A stretch of DNA of 62,131 nt from Glycomyces sp. YM15 (GCF_016918015.1 NZ_JAERMK010000005.1:223927-286057), one strand, 5' to 3'; positions 52,501 through 61,557 are shown, numbered from the stretch's first letter. Made by a program: numbers and translations. The notes: generated by a model from the letters alone, not told the origin.

Positions 52501-52950
52501 CTCCAGGCTGGACGACCAGGCGTTGAGGAGGTCGCGGGCCTTGTCCGCGTGCCGCGCATCGCCGGTCACCGCCCACATGAGCGCGTTCTGATAGGCGGCC
52601 CCGGCGTCCTCGGCCGCCTCGGCGGTGTGGTCGGTGGGGCCGCGGCCCCAGGTCGTGACCTGACCGGTGTTGCGGATGCGGTAGTCGAAGGAGGACCGGG
52701 CATGAGCGGCCATCGACGCATAGCCCTGGTAGATCGGTGCTTCTTGGGCCGCAACGGCTTCACGCATGCGTTCGAGGTCCGCCGCGGTGTGCAGCAGGCC
52801 GGGGTGAACGAATGCCGCGTCGCCGCTCGAAGTGGTGGGCGCGGCCTGTCCGGCCCCGGCGGGAAGGGCGTTCGCGGCGGTCACCGCGATGAGGGAACCC
52901 GCCGCGCCTCGCAGCAGCGTGCGCCGGGTGGTCGTGATCGTCGTCGACAT
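49579..52950 (-). CDS. Large Tat-exported alginate-lyase-family protein with FN3 and Ig-like domains
   Basis: A 1123-residue secreted protein. Tat signal with TRRTLLRG near residue 8, ending near 35. Residues about 45-375 are an alginate-lyase-family (alpha/alpha)-barrel domain (HPGLLHTAADLERMREAV, AYQNALMWAVTGD, ANGNWDVAALQLVIAIAVF, NQGVDLYGYKDDRI). FN3 domains follow at about 425-515 and 735-815, a concanavalin-like sheet domain between them, a putative Ig domain near 840-905, and a second concanavalin-like domain at the end. Substrate is an acidic polysaccharide by family, unproven. It starts four bases after the GH28-like stop, so it is in the same operon. Confidence 0.75.
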   Translation of the reverse strand: MSTTITTTRRTLLRGAAGSLIAVTAANALPAGAGQAAPTTSSGDAAFVHPGLLHTAADLERMREAVAAQEAPIYQGYASMAAHARSSFDYRIRNTGQVTTWGRGPTDHTAEAAEDAGAAYQNALMWAVTGDARHADKARDLLNAWSSSLEMITGADGQLGAGLQGFKLVNAAELLRHSGYEGWAEADIARCERSFKDVWYPAISGYALFANGNWDVAALQLVIAIAVFCEDRVMFEDAVRYAANGAGNGSITGIVVDESGQGQESGRSQAYAQLAIGLLADVAEVAWNQGVDLYGYKDDRILAGYEYVSRYNLGEEVPFTADLDRTGKYLKTAVAAGNRGQWRPIHELAYGHYASRRGVPAPYTERVVFRGTGGTRFTEGHNDDHPSWGTLTFARPQAETSTPKAPPPAPAGLAAHDAPDAITVSWVASVEPASMAPADGYTVKRAALDDDEYEVIATGVTSTSYTDEDVEPGRTYLYAVAAENGAGAGPDSLGIAATAGLPADWAAADIGDAAPAGATAFDGQAFRIEAGGSDIAGSHDSFRFTYLPLAGDGTVTARIAHPVSSQYAKVGLMMRESLEPDAAHASMLVQGLPLHTWSGVWTTRAETGGDTSGTGSTLVPPTQQAEITSGAGFPISNLGSLPASASPLPAPYAEGASDGYRWRRPYWVRLRRKGSKFTGWISPNGEDWEKVGSSELALDRDLYVGLAACSALGADTDHAETTSAVFDNVTAPDWSVERPAAPVGDLRAWTGASAVELAWSATDLAGRYTVERAPANGGRYAVLACGIGPVGYGVQARYRDSTGTPGDEYRYVVRAANADGDGPPSSEARAVMPTPPPPAIATETTLFANAGKPFNHLVRAGGEPTGFTADGLPDGLRIDATTGMITGTPNAQGEFDVQVSAANATGSDTASITLTVEAPPPSPWAYRDIGDVVPDERRLGSRSVVAMGMAGITGHDPDTGTFTLRGAGTDLNVINQGMTVHFASIPMEGDSAIVARLAEWSGAAANGRVGLVMAKSLNPFDQMAATVLGANGTVQFFRRPRVAFRPNTTDGPRGVGAPIWLRLAREGDAFAAATSADGETWTPVGEPHAIPAFGAAPYHAGLAVVSGNPLALSTAVFDQVTLT

Positions 52951-52954
52951 CGTC

Positions 52955-54712
52955 TCACAGCACCTTGATCGCGACGGTGTGGTCGGTGGTCCCGACGGTG
53001 TTGGCGGCGCTGACCGTGACGGCGTAGGTGCCGGCCGCGGCGGCGCCGGTGACCACACCGGTGGCGGTGTCCAGCGTGAGGCCCTCGGGCAGGCCTGCGG
53101 CGGCGAACGACTCGGGGTAACCGGTCGCGCTGACGGTGTAGAGCAGCGGCGCTCCGGCGGCGGCCTCGACCTCGGCGGCGGCGGTGATCTGCGGCGCCTC
53201 GGCGGTCGGCGCGGTCGCGGCGTCGATGAAGCGCAGATTCGTCACGTGCTCGTTGACGTGCATCGGCACCATGTCCGTCATCTTGAACCAGCGGGGTTTC
53301 TGCATGGTGTCGGCGATGACCTTCCCGTTGATCGAGAGGTTCTGGAAGGTCACGTCGTCGATGCCGTGCTCGGCGTCGTAGCCGAGCATGATCGGGGTGG
53401 TGGCGCTGTCGCCGTTGTAGCTGAGGTTCTTGATGAAGACCCCTTCGATGCCGCGCCCGGCGGAGGTGTTGTAGTCCCGGTTGAAGGCCACGCGCATGTG
53501 GATGAGCTGGCCCCAGCGGAAGTCCTCGACGCGGACGTCCTCGATCCGGACGTTCCGCACCAGGTTTCCGTCGCCCGGGTTGAGCGCGATGCAGCCCTGG
53601 TAGTTGAGCTGGGGCTCGCGGTGGTCGAGGATGTCGACGTTGTAGAGGGTGATGTTCTCGAGGACCTCGGGGTCCTCGGTGTTGCCGTGGGTGCCGACGT
53701 TGAACGGGTGCGCCACATCGGCCCACAGGGTCGAGTCGCGGACGGTGATGTCGCGGACGTCGCCGTAGTACTGGTTGCGGTGCGAGTACAGGGCGATGCA
53801 GTCGTCGGAGCTGCGCAGGAACGCGCCCTCGATGAGCACGCCGCTGCTGCAGAACACGTCGATGCCGTCGCCCCAGGTGCCGTGGCTGAAGTAGCTCAGG
53901 TTGCGGATCGTGACCTGCTCGGACTCGGCGATGGTCGAGGCGTTGCCGGTCGGGTTGTTCGAGATGGTGACCCCGTCGACCAGGATGTTCTTCGAGTTCT
54001 CGATGGGGATCGCGCCCCATTGGACGCCGTAGATCATGCCGCGGCCGAGGAGCCGGGCGTTGTCGACGTTCTGGAAGACCACCTTGCGCCGCAGCACCGC
54101 GCCTCCGGCGAGGTACACGGTCTGGCCGGCGGCGACCGCCAGGTCCCCGCCGTCGTGCACGCCGGGCCCGAAGTAGACCACGTTCGGGTCGCCGAGGTCG
54201 GGGACGTCCGTCTCGATCGGCTTGGCCAGCAGGTGCAGGCAGTCGAAGATCTCGCCGTTGACCTCGATCACGACGTTGCGGGGGCCGTCGAGGGTGAACT
54301 CCACGGTGCTCTCGTCGATCTCCGGTTCGATGCCGTACGACAGCGGGCGGACGCGCGCGGTCTCGACGGCGGCCCTGGTGTAGGTGACCTTGACGTTCAC
54401 TTCGCCGGAGACGTCGAAGTAGGCCATCGAGGAGTTGAAGGTCCGGCCGCCGCCGGTGTCGGGGTTGATCTCCTTGAGCCGCACGTTGTAGGCGTCGACC
54501 GGCTGCCACTCGCCGTGCGGGACCCGCACTTGGATCTGGAACGAGTCGTTGCGGGCGATGCCCGCGGGGATCGGGTAGGTGGCCAGGCGGGCCTCGGCGT
54601 CTTGGGCGGCGGCGGGGCTCCCGGTCGCCAGGTAGCCGGCGACGGCCGCGGCGCCGGTCGCCTGGAGCACGATGCGGCGGGACAGGCTGGGTGTCGAAGG
54701 GTTCTCAGTCAT
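52955..54712 (-). CDS. Tat-exported GH28/GH49-like parallel beta-helix glycosidase
   Basis: A 585-residue secreted protein. The Tat signal has LSRRIVLQATG at about 10-20. An N-terminal beta-domain (45-200) is followed by a right-handed beta-helix (about 200-490) with GDGIDVF and SSDDCIALY (Asp303-Asp304), the acidic pair expected in GH28-type polygalacturonases. The final 90 residues are an Ig-like domain similar to one in the next gene (AGLPEGLTLDTATGVVTGA). The NTD and RIK motifs of true GH28 are not clear, so it may be a GH49-like or unclassified relative. GAGGAA lies before the ATG. Confidence 0.7.
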   Translation of the reverse strand: MTENPSTPSLSRRIVLQATGAAAVAGYLATGSPAAAQDAEARLATYPIPAGIARNDSFQIQVRVPHGEWQPVDAYNVRLKEINPDTGGGRTFNSSMAYFDVSGEVNVKVTYTRAAVETARVRPLSYGIEPEIDESTVEFTLDGPRNVVIEVNGEIFDCLHLLAKPIETDVPDLGDPNVVYFGPGVHDGGDLAVAAGQTVYLAGGAVLRRKVVFQNVDNARLLGRGMIYGVQWGAIPIENSKNILVDGVTISNNPTGNASTIAESEQVTIRNLSYFSHGTWGDGIDVFCSSGVLIEGAFLRSSDDCIALYSHRNQYYGDVRDITVRDSTLWADVAHPFNVGTHGNTEDPEVLENITLYNVDILDHREPQLNYQGCIALNPGDGNLVRNVRIEDVRVEDFRWGQLIHMRVAFNRDYNTSAGRGIEGVFIKNLSYNGDSATTPIMLGYDAEHGIDDVTFQNLSINGKVIADTMQKPRWFKMTDMVPMHVNEHVTNLRFIDAATAPTAEAPQITAAAEVEAAAGAPLLYTVSATGYPESFAAAGLPEGLTLDTATGVVTGAAAAGTYAVTVSAANTVGTTDHTVAIKVL

Positions 54713-54813
54713 GATTCCTCATTCGTTGCAGGGGAGGGAAGGTCGCAGGGCCGGACCGGGTCCGGCCCCGCCTGTGGTCGCGGCCGAAGGCCGCTGGGAG
54801 TGGATGCCGGAGG

Positions 54814-56043
54814 TCAGCGCGAGTGCGTGAGCGTCCCGAATCCGAGGTCGTCGAAGCCGCCGGAGGTCGTGCCGTAGTCGCCGCCGCCGCCCTCGGCGCC
54901 GCTCTGCTCGACCATCCGCTTCAGGTTGGGCAGGGTGAAACCCCACCGTGAGAGGTAGTGGCCGTACACCCGCGCCCACACCGGCCGCGGCTGGCCGCGC
55001 CCGCCCGCGCCCATCACCGTGTGCTCGTTGTAGCTGCAGTTGACGCCGGAACCCCACGTGTACTTGGTGAACGGGAGGTCGTCGTGGCCGAGGTTGTAGC
55101 GCGCCACGTAGTCGGCCGTCCGGGCGAAGGCGTGGTCCCGGGCGGAGTACAGGTCGACGCCCTGGTTCCAGGCCATCTCCATGATCGAGCCCATCAGGCC
55201 CATGCCCATCATGGCGTGCCCCTGGTCGCGGCCCGACTCCTGCCACTGGGCGAGGGCGCCGTGGATGAACGGGACGGCGTTCTTGATCGACCCGTTGCCC
55301 GCGCCGTTCCAGAAGTAGTCGACGGCCCGGTCGAACAGCGCGTCGTCGTCGTTGAAGATCCCGATCGCCATGATCGAGGCCATGCTGCACAGGTCCCAGT
55401 TGGCCCAGTAGTTGGTGATGCAGGCGCCGTTGTGCCGCACCAGGAAGTCCTCGTTCATCGGGTAGAAGAGGTTCCGCAGCATCGACTGGAACCGGCCCCG
55501 GTCGAAGCCGGGGGCGTCGCGGACGAGTTCGGCGGCGTTGGCGGCCTGGTAGCCGTAGATGCCGGCGGCCAGCCAGCGGTCGGCCGAGCCGTTGATCTCC
55601 TGGAGCGTGCCCGACCAGGCGTTGAGGATCCGCACCGCGCAGTCGCGGTGGGTCGTCGTGCCGGTGATCCGCCAGCGCAGCGCGTTCTGGTAGGCGGCGT
55701 GGATGTCGTTGTAGAAGAGGTGGTAGTTCTGCGGCCAGCCGCTCCCGCGGTAGATGCCGGTCTGCGGGTTGGGCTGCCAGTCGGGCCAGGAGTGGTTGTT
55801 GGCGATCAGCTTGTTCCAGCCGGAGATCCAGGGCTCCTCCCCGGCGTAGACCTTCTGGCGCATGCGGTCGAGGTCGGCCTGGGTGTGCAGCATCCCGGGG
55901 TGGGCGCCGGTCCGGGCCTGGGCGATGCCGACGCCGCCGGCACCGGCGGCCGCGAGACCGCCCGCGACGATCGCTCCTCTCAGGAGGTTTCGCCGGTTGA
56001 GGTTCGCGCGGAGGCGCGGTCGATCCTGTTGTTCGGTTGACAT
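54814..56043 (-). CDS. Tat-exported alginate-lyase-family protein
   Basis: A 409-residue secreted protein related to the N-terminal domain of the large protein downstream (AHPGMLHTQADLDRMRQKVYAGEEPW, AYQNALRWRITGTT, NQGVDLYSARDHAF). Tat signal with LNRRNLLRGA at about 16-25. The (alpha/alpha)-barrel occupies the rest; the last 45 residues are Gly-rich. AAAGGAG lies before ATG 56043. It is first in the operon after the promoter at 56134. It probably acts with the larger paralogue on one polymer. Confidence 0.8.
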   Translation of the reverse strand: MSTEQQDRPRLRANLNRRNLLRGAIVAGGLAAAGAGGVGIAQARTGAHPGMLHTQADLDRMRQKVYAGEEPWISGWNKLIANNHSWPDWQPNPQTGIYRGSGWPQNYHLFYNDIHAAYQNALRWRITGTTTHRDCAVRILNAWSGTLQEINGSADRWLAAGIYGYQAANAAELVRDAPGFDRGRFQSMLRNLFYPMNEDFLVRHNGACITNYWANWDLCSMASIMAIGIFNDDDALFDRAVDYFWNGAGNGSIKNAVPFIHGALAQWQESGRDQGHAMMGMGLMGSIMEMAWNQGVDLYSARDHAFARTADYVARYNLGHDDLPFTKYTWGSGVNCSYNEHTVMGAGGRGQPRPVWARVYGHYLSRWGFTLPNLKRMVEQSGAEGGGGDYGTTSGGFDDLGFGTLTHSR

Positions 56044-56096
56044 GGTGCTCCTTTGCGCCATGCGGTGTGCGATGCCGGGGAATGCCACCGCGTACT

Positions 56097-56119
56097 CGTG
56101 AAGGTTCACGTTGAAACGT
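56097..56119. promoter_or_regulatory. Tandem palindromes CGTGAAGGTTCACG and ACGTTGAAACGT
   Basis: Two perfect inverted repeats overlap by three bases, 15 bases downstream of the -10 box of the lyase operon. They differ from the other sugar operators in the window. Position fits a repressor site. Confidence 0.6.
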
Positions 56120-56133
56120 GTGCCTTCCCTGGA

Positions 56134-56163
56134 AGTATAGCACGATATATCTGCATCTTTCAA
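56134..56163 (-). promoter_or_regulatory. Promoter of the lyase-GH28-lyase-GH29 operon
   Basis: On the minus strand TTGAAA (56158-56163) and TATACT (56134-56139) are 18 bases apart. A further inverted repeat ATCTTT-N5-AAAGAT overlaps the -35 box. Confidence 0.7.
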
Positions 56164-56196
56164 TAAAAGATGACGATAACCGACATTTGCGCACAC

Positions 56197-56238
56197 CCGG
56201 TCAGGGACGGGGACCGAGACAGCCCCGCCCCTGACCGG
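56197..56238 (-). terminator. Hairpin terminator of the GH2 gene
   Basis: Outer arms CCGGTCAGGG and CCCTGACCGG with inner CGGGG and CCCCG arms, 14 bases after the GH2 stop. It makes the GH2 gene transcriptionally separate from the next operon. Confidence 0.7.
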
Positions 56239-56251
56239 AGCCTCTGCGAAC

Positions 56252-58678
56252 TCAGTACACGCGGATCTCCTCCACGTCGATCGGCCGCTGCGGGAACGAG
56301 AGCCGGACGGCCGAAGCCGTGCGGCTCGGGAAGTCGAGGTACACCGCCGGCGACTCGCCGTCGGCGCCCGCGCAGTGCAGCTCGTCGAAGTTCCTGCCGT
56401 CCTTGCTCGTCTCGACCGTCCACGGCTGCGTCGGCGGTTCGGCGAAGACCACCTCGATGCGGGTGATCTCGTAAGGGAACTCGAGCAGGGCCTTGAGCCA
56501 TTCGCCCGGCTCGCGGCTCGCCGCCCTCCAGTAGGTGCCGCTGCCGGTGAGGGTCGCGTTGCCGCCCTCATGCCGGGGCAGCGCGCTGCTGACGGCGACC
56601 GGCCGGTAGGCCACGAGCGACGTATCGCCCTGACCCACAGGGGGTTCGGTGACATATGGAGCGGGCGGGGCAAGCTTTCGCAACCGCGGCGGCCGCGGCG
56701 GTCCGACCGCGACCAGCGTGATCTCGGCCGGTTCGAGACCATCGGCGGTGGCGCGGATACGCTGCCGCCCAGGCGCGTACGAGCGGAGCTCGATCGCGGC
56801 GGCCCCGTCGTTCATGCTGTCGGTCTCCGGGCCGAGCGTGATGCTCGGACCGGACGGGAAGATCCCTTCGCCCTCAAGCACGGTCAACCGCACCGGGCGG
56901 TCATCCGCCACGCGCTCACCGTGGACGTCGACGAGTTCGACCCAGAGCTGCGCGTCGCCGGTACCGTCCGTCGGGATCTCGCGCACGTCGGACCGAAGCC
57001 GCAGCGCGACCGCCTCGCCGGGTTCGGGGAACTTCGGCGGCGCGATGCCGAGCAGTCGCTCGCGGTACCAGTGGTACGGCCGCCTCGGCACCCTGAAATA
57101 GTCGATGAGGCCCTGGAGCCCGGCCCCGTCCGCGATCGACTTGTAGTGGAAGGCGCACCAGAAGAGTTTCCCTGAGCGCCATGGATAGTCGACCTCGACG
57201 CCGTGCTCCCACTCCACTTCGTACTCGCCCGGGCCGCGGCCACGGACGCCGTGGTATTCGGAGACGACGCTCGGGATGCCCGGGTCGATGAACAGCTCCG
57301 CGCCGTCGCCGTTGTATCCGGCGATGTCGCCGAGCACGTCGAAGCCCTTGCGCTGGGCCCCGCCGACCGCTACGGGCCGGGTCGGATCCAGTTCCTTCGC
57401 CAGCGCGACCAGTTCGACCGTGAGCGCCTTGGCCTTGTCGACCACCAAGTCCGCGCTGAAGAACGCCTCGTTCCCGATGCTCCAGGTGACGATGCTCGGG
57501 TGGTTGCGATGGGTGCGGATCATCTCGCGCAGTGCACGGCGCAGGCTCTCCTCGAACTCCGGTTCGTCGGCTTCGTCCACGGGGTAGGCGCTGGCGAACC
57601 AGAAGCCCTCGATGTTCTCGCCGCCCATGCCCCAGAAGTGCAGCTCGGACCAGAAGAGCACACCCTGGCGGTCGCATTCCTCCGCGAAATAGGGATGGTG
57701 CGGGTAGTGGGAGCCGCGGATCATGTTCATGCCCATGGACTTGACCAGGGCGATGTCGCGGCGGATCCCCGCTCTCGTTCCCGCCTCGCCCCAGCCGCCG
57801 CGGTTCTGGTGCACGTTGGCGCCATGCAGGTCGAGGTGCTCGCCGTTGAGGAAGAACCCGCGGTCGGCGGTGAACTCGAACCAGCGGAAGCCGAAGTGAG
57901 TGGTCTGCGAGTCGCGGGCGACCCCGTCGACGGAGACCGAGGCCGTCAGCTTGTAGCGGTGCGGCTGGTCGGGGTGCCACAGCAGCGGATGACCAACGGC
58001 CCCTTCCAGTTCGATCACGGCACGCGACCGGGCCGGGATCATGCGGTTCACGGGCGCGAGCGAGGCGACCGTGCGGGAGGGGTCGGCGACGACCGCAGCG
58101 ACGTTCACGCGGACGGGTCTCGGTTCGTCGTTGACGATCTCGACCGAGGCGGCCACGGTAGCGCGCTCGCGGCTCACTTCCGGTGTGGTGACACCGATCC
58201 CGTACCAGTCGATGCGGACGCGGTCGGCCACGATGAGGCTCACGTCGCGGTAGATGCCGCCGTTGAAGCTGTAGTCCCCGGCTCGCGGTGCCAGGCGCGG
58301 GTTCCACAGGTTGTTCACCCGCACGAACACGTCGTTCGGCCCTTCGACCACCGCATCCGATATGTCCACTGTGAACGGCGTATAGCCGCCTTCATGCCGA
58401 TCCACGAAGCGGCCGTTCACGAACACCTCGGCCACCTGGAACACCCCGAGGAACTCCAACGCGATCCATCGGCCCAACCACGTCTCGTCCACGTCGACGG
58501 TGCGCCGATAGCAGCCGTGGCCGACGTAGAACCGCTGTTCGCGGAAGTCCGGCAGGTCGAAGGAGTGTGGCAGTCCGACGTCGTACCAGTCCGGGCTCGG
58601 GGGTTCGCCCTCCGCCCTCGGATGCTCGCCGTAGGCGAACGTCCAGTCGTCGTTGATGAAGCGCTGCTCGCGGAACAA
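56252..58678 (-). CDS. GH2 beta-galactosidase/beta-glucuronidase-type enzyme
   Basis: An 808-residue GH2 enzyme with jelly roll (about 1-170), Ig-like sandwich (175-280), TIM barrel (285-560) and two extra C-terminal beta domains. Acid/base is Glu404 in SIGNEAFF and nucleophile Glu474 in VVSEYHGV; HLDLHGANVHQNRGGWG and MNMIRGSHYPHH are family blocks. No signal peptide. The start is TTG 58678 with GAGAGG about six bases upstream. Its 5' flank runs at once into the homopolymer block, so no promoter can be seen. Substrate among galactosides, glucuronides and others is open. Confidence 0.85.
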   Translation of the reverse strand: MFREQRFINDDWTFAYGEHPRAEGEPPSPDWYDVGLPHSFDLPDFREQRFYVGHGCYRRTVDVDETWLGRWIALEFLGVFQVAEVFVNGRFVDRHEGGYTPFTVDISDAVVEGPNDVFVRVNNLWNPRLAPRAGDYSFNGGIYRDVSLIVADRVRIDWYGIGVTTPEVSRERATVAASVEIVNDEPRPVRVNVAAVVADPSRTVASLAPVNRMIPARSRAVIELEGAVGHPLLWHPDQPHRYKLTASVSVDGVARDSQTTHFGFRWFEFTADRGFFLNGEHLDLHGANVHQNRGGWGEAGTRAGIRRDIALVKSMGMNMIRGSHYPHHPYFAEECDRQGVLFWSELHFWGMGGENIEGFWFASAYPVDEADEPEFEESLRRALREMIRTHRNHPSIVTWSIGNEAFFSADLVVDKAKALTVELVALAKELDPTRPVAVGGAQRKGFDVLGDIAGYNGDGAELFIDPGIPSVVSEYHGVRGRGPGEYEVEWEHGVEVDYPWRSGKLFWCAFHYKSIADGAGLQGLIDYFRVPRRPYHWYRERLLGIAPPKFPEPGEAVALRLRSDVREIPTDGTGDAQLWVELVDVHGERVADDRPVRLTVLEGEGIFPSGPSITLGPETDSMNDGAAAIELRSYAPGRQRIRATADGLEPAEITLVAVGPPRPPRLRKLAPPAPYVTEPPVGQGDTSLVAYRPVAVSSALPRHEGGNATLTGSGTYWRAASREPGEWLKALLEFPYEITRIEVVFAEPPTQPWTVETSKDGRNFDELHCAGADGESPAVYLDFPSRTASAVRLSFPQRPIDVEEIRVY

Positions 58679-58706
58679 GTGGACCTCTCAGTGTTCGGGT
58701 GTTCTG

Positions 58707-58808
<102 letters not shown>

Positions 58809-58829
58809 TACTGGGGGGCTCTGACGGGA

Positions 58830-60473
58830 CTACTTGGAGGCGTCCCAAGCTTCCCGGTAGATCTCGACGTACCGCTCGGCACCGAGGTCGGTGAGGTTCT
58901 GCTGGAAGTCGGCCCAGTCCTCATCGCTCTCGATGTCGCGCGTGCCGGTGACGAACTCCGCGGTCGCCTGGACGATGAAGCTCTCCACGTTGGTCTGGAC
59001 CGTGGCCAGTTCCGTCGCGGTGTCACCGGTGATCGACACCTCCCAATAGGGGAACGCGTCTGCGGACTCGTGGCCCTCGTACAGCTTCGTCGCCTCGAAC
59101 AAGCGTCGCTCGTAGCCGGCCGGATCGTAGATGTCGGTCGCGACGATCTGGCCACCGCGGAACGTCTCGTCGCTGAAGTACTGCGTCATCGCGCCCCAGG
59201 CCGTGTTCACGCCCTCGCCCTCGGGAGCTGCTTGCGTCTTGAACAGCGGTTCCACGGATTCGTCGAGGGCCACGTCGCCTTCCTGGGGCCCGACCCAGTT
59301 GACGCCCTCGACGCCGAACTCGCCCTGGAGGTGTCCCTCGGTCGAGTGAATGAAGTCCATGATCTGCATGAGCTTCCGCTGCTTGGCCTCGCTGGCGCGG
59401 TTGGTGATCACGAAGGTCGCCCCACCTGCACCGGCCGGCCCGGCCCAGGACGTGTCACTGCCGTTGGGCCCGGTCAGCGGCGGGACCGCGTCGTACTGAG
59501 CGCCGCGTCCGTCAGCAGCGGCGAGATCGACATAGACCGCCGGGTGCAGCGTGGTGACCGATCCGAGGATCACCCCGTCCGCACTGTTCCCCTTGGCGTA
59601 GATCGCCTCGCCGTTCTGGGTGAACGCGCCCTCGTCGATCAGCCCGTCCTCATACAGCGAGGAGACATAGGAAATGCCCGTCCGCCACTCATCTCGGGTC
59701 GGCTGCAGGACGACTTTCCCGTCGACCGATGCGAGCGAGACCGGCGTGGAGCCTTCGGCGTTGACGCCGGCCGTGTACACGAACGGATTCATCAGGTACG
59801 GCAGGGGCGAGTGGCCCACGGCCCCGGAGAGGGGGATCTCGTCGGCCTTGCCGTTGCCGTTGGGGTCCTGCGTCTTGAACGCCTCGAGCACCGTCCGCAG
59901 CTCATCCGGCGTGGTCGGCTGCTCGAGGTTCAGCGCCTCGAGCCAGTCGGAGTTCATCCACAGTTTCGTGCCGTACGAGCAGTGGAAGCACTCGTTCCAC
60001 TGGGGCAGGCCCCAGATCTTCCCGTCCGAGGCCGTGGCCGCGTTCTTGTAGTCCGGCTCGTCCTCGAACGCGGCGACGATGTTCGGAGTGTCCTCGCCGA
60101 TCAGGTCGTCGAGCTGCACGATCACGCCTTGGCCGCCGAGCTTCACCAGCTCGTCGTTGTTGAACTGGTCGACCCATGGGATGAGCATGTAGGCGTCCGG
60201 GTAGTCGCCGCTGGCGAGGGAGATCTGCCGCTTCTCCCCGGCCGCGGCACCGTCGTACGTGGTGGTCTCGAACTGGAGGTCGACGTCGAACTTCTCCTCG
60301 ATCACCTTCGTGAACGCGTTCTCGTCCATGTCCATGTCGGGATTCTCGGGCGCGAAGATGGTGATCACGTCGTCCGGAGTGGTCTCCGGTTCCGAGGAGC
60401 ACGCGGCGAACGCGCCGGCCGACACGGCCAGTGCCGCTCCGGCCGCTGCCGCTCGGGTGAATCTGCTGGTCAT
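58830..60473 (-). CDS. Sugar ABC transporter substrate-binding lipoprotein (LplA/LipO type)
   Basis: A 547-residue exported lipoprotein. The lipobox AFAAC places the acylated Cys at residue 25. The large two-lobe binding domain (IPWVDQFNNDELVKLGG, WGLPQWNECFHCSYGTKLWMNSDWLEALNL, DPNGNGKADEIPLSGA with a calcium-like loop) is that of family 1 LplA/LipO proteins that serve importers of larger or charged oligosaccharides. AAAGG lies upstream of ATG 60473. It is downstream of the two permease genes in the same direction. Its stop is 22 bases from the homopolymer block. Confidence 0.9.
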   Translation of the reverse strand: MTSRFTRAAAAGAALAVSAGAFAACSSEPETTPDDVITIFAPENPDMDMDENAFTKVIEEKFDVDLQFETTTYDGAAAGEKRQISLASGDYPDAYMLIPWVDQFNNDELVKLGGQGVIVQLDDLIGEDTPNIVAAFEDEPDYKNAATASDGKIWGLPQWNECFHCSYGTKLWMNSDWLEALNLEQPTTPDELRTVLEAFKTQDPNGNGKADEIPLSGAVGHSPLPYLMNPFVYTAGVNAEGSTPVSLASVDGKVVLQPTRDEWRTGISYVSSLYEDGLIDEGAFTQNGEAIYAKGNSADGVILGSVTTLHPAVYVDLAAADGRGAQYDAVPPLTGPNGSDTSWAGPAGAGGATFVITNRASEAKQRKLMQIMDFIHSTEGHLQGEFGVEGVNWVGPQEGDVALDESVEPLFKTQAAPEGEGVNTAWGAMTQYFSDETFRGGQIVATDIYDPAGYERRLFEATKLYEGHESADAFPYWEVSITGDTATELATVQTNVESFIVQATAEFVTGTRDIESDEDWADFQQNLTDLGAERYVEIYREAWDASK

Positions 60474-60568
60474 CGTTGACTGCCTTTCAATTGAGGAGTT
60501 GATGGGATTGAGGGGGAAACAGGGGGCCCGCGCTCCAGCCGGTCACGGCGAAGCTTGCGAGCCGTCAA

Positions 60569-61543
60569 TCAGCCCTTGACTGAGCCGAGCATCACGCCCT
60601 TGGTGAAGTGCCTCGCCACGAACGGGTACACGAGCATCACGGGCACAGTGGACACGACGATCAGGGAGAACTTCATCAGGTCGGCCATCTGCTTGGCCGC
60701 CATCTGGTTCGCCAAGTCCGTCCCCGCGCTGTTGTTGTTCAGCACCAAGATGTTCCGCAGCACCAGTTGCAGTGGGTACAGGTCTTCACTGCGCAGGTAG
60801 ATCAAGGCGGAGAAGTACGAGTTCCACTGTCCGATGCCGTACATCAGCGCGATCACCGCCAGCAGCGGCTTCGACAGCGGCAACACCACCGACCACAGGA
60901 ACCGCAGGTCCGAAGCGCCGTCGAGCTGCGCCGCCTCGTACAGCTCGCCCGGGATCGAGGAGCGGAAGAACGTCATCGCGATGAGCACCTGCCAGGCCCC
61001 GATCGCGGCGGGAATGATCATCGCCCAACGGGTGTCCAACAGGCCCAGAGCCCGCACGACCATGTACGTCGGGATCAGTCCACCCGAGAACAGCATCGTG
61101 AACAGGACCCCGCCGATGAGGACCTTCCGGCCCACCAGCTCTGAGCGCGAGAGCGGGTAGGCGATCATCACCGTCAACGTGACGCTGACGAGCGTGCCGA
61201 AAATGGCGTAGAACAGCGAGTTGCCGAAGCCGGTGAGGATGTCCTCGTTGCTCAGCACCGCTTCGTAACCGATGAGGGTGAAGTCGACCGGCCACAGGAA
61301 CACCCTGCCGCCCGACACGGCCGCGGGGCTGGAGAAGGAACTGGCCACGATGTTGATGAGCGGGACCAGCACGATGAGCAGGAAGGTCGTCAGGAGGGCG
61401 TAGACGCCGACCATGAAGATCCGGTCGATGGGAGTGTCCTGGAGCTCGGTGGCGCGGCGGCGTTTGGGCTTGCCGGCCTTGGGCTCCGGCTCAGTGACCG
61501 CTTCGACGTTCGCGCGGCGCTCAGTCTGGATGCTCTGTGTCAT
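60569..61543 (-). CDS. Sugar ABC transporter permease, LplC type
   Basis: A 324-residue inner-membrane permease with a basic 40-residue cytoplasmic leader and six membrane segments (about 45-310). The EAA loop that contacts the ATPase is EAAQLDGASDLRFLWSVVLPL near 215. GGGAG lies before ATG 61543. It sits 14 bases after the other permease and 95 bases before the binding protein. No ATPase gene is in the window; importers of this class usually use a shared MsmK/MsiK-type ATPase. Confidence 0.9.
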   Translation of the reverse strand: MTQSIQTERRANVEAVTEPEPKAGKPKRRRATELQDTPIDRIFMVGVYALLTTFLLIVLVPLINIVASSFSSPAAVSGGRVFLWPVDFTLIGYEAVLSNEDILTGFGNSLFYAIFGTLVSVTLTVMIAYPLSRSELVGRKVLIGGVLFTMLFSGGLIPTYMVVRALGLLDTRWAMIIPAAIGAWQVLIAMTFFRSSIPGELYEAAQLDGASDLRFLWSVVLPLSKPLLAVIALMYGIGQWNSYFSALIYLRSEDLYPLQLVLRNILVLNNNSAGTDLANQMAAKQMADLMKFSLIVVSTVPVMLVYPFVARHFTKGVMLGSVKG

Positions 61544-61557
61544 TGCAGGGGCTCCCT

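Noticed and set aside
50566..52968. 800-codon open frame antisense to the large lyase-family protein
   Set aside because: Composition of a shadow frame; the opposite strand has Tat signal, domains and ribosome site.
54814..56742. Upstream extension of the lyase-family frame to 56742
   Set aside because: The extension crosses the promoter, palindromes and GH2 terminator and is Arg/Ser/Pro-rich; the ATG at 56043 has AAAGGAG.
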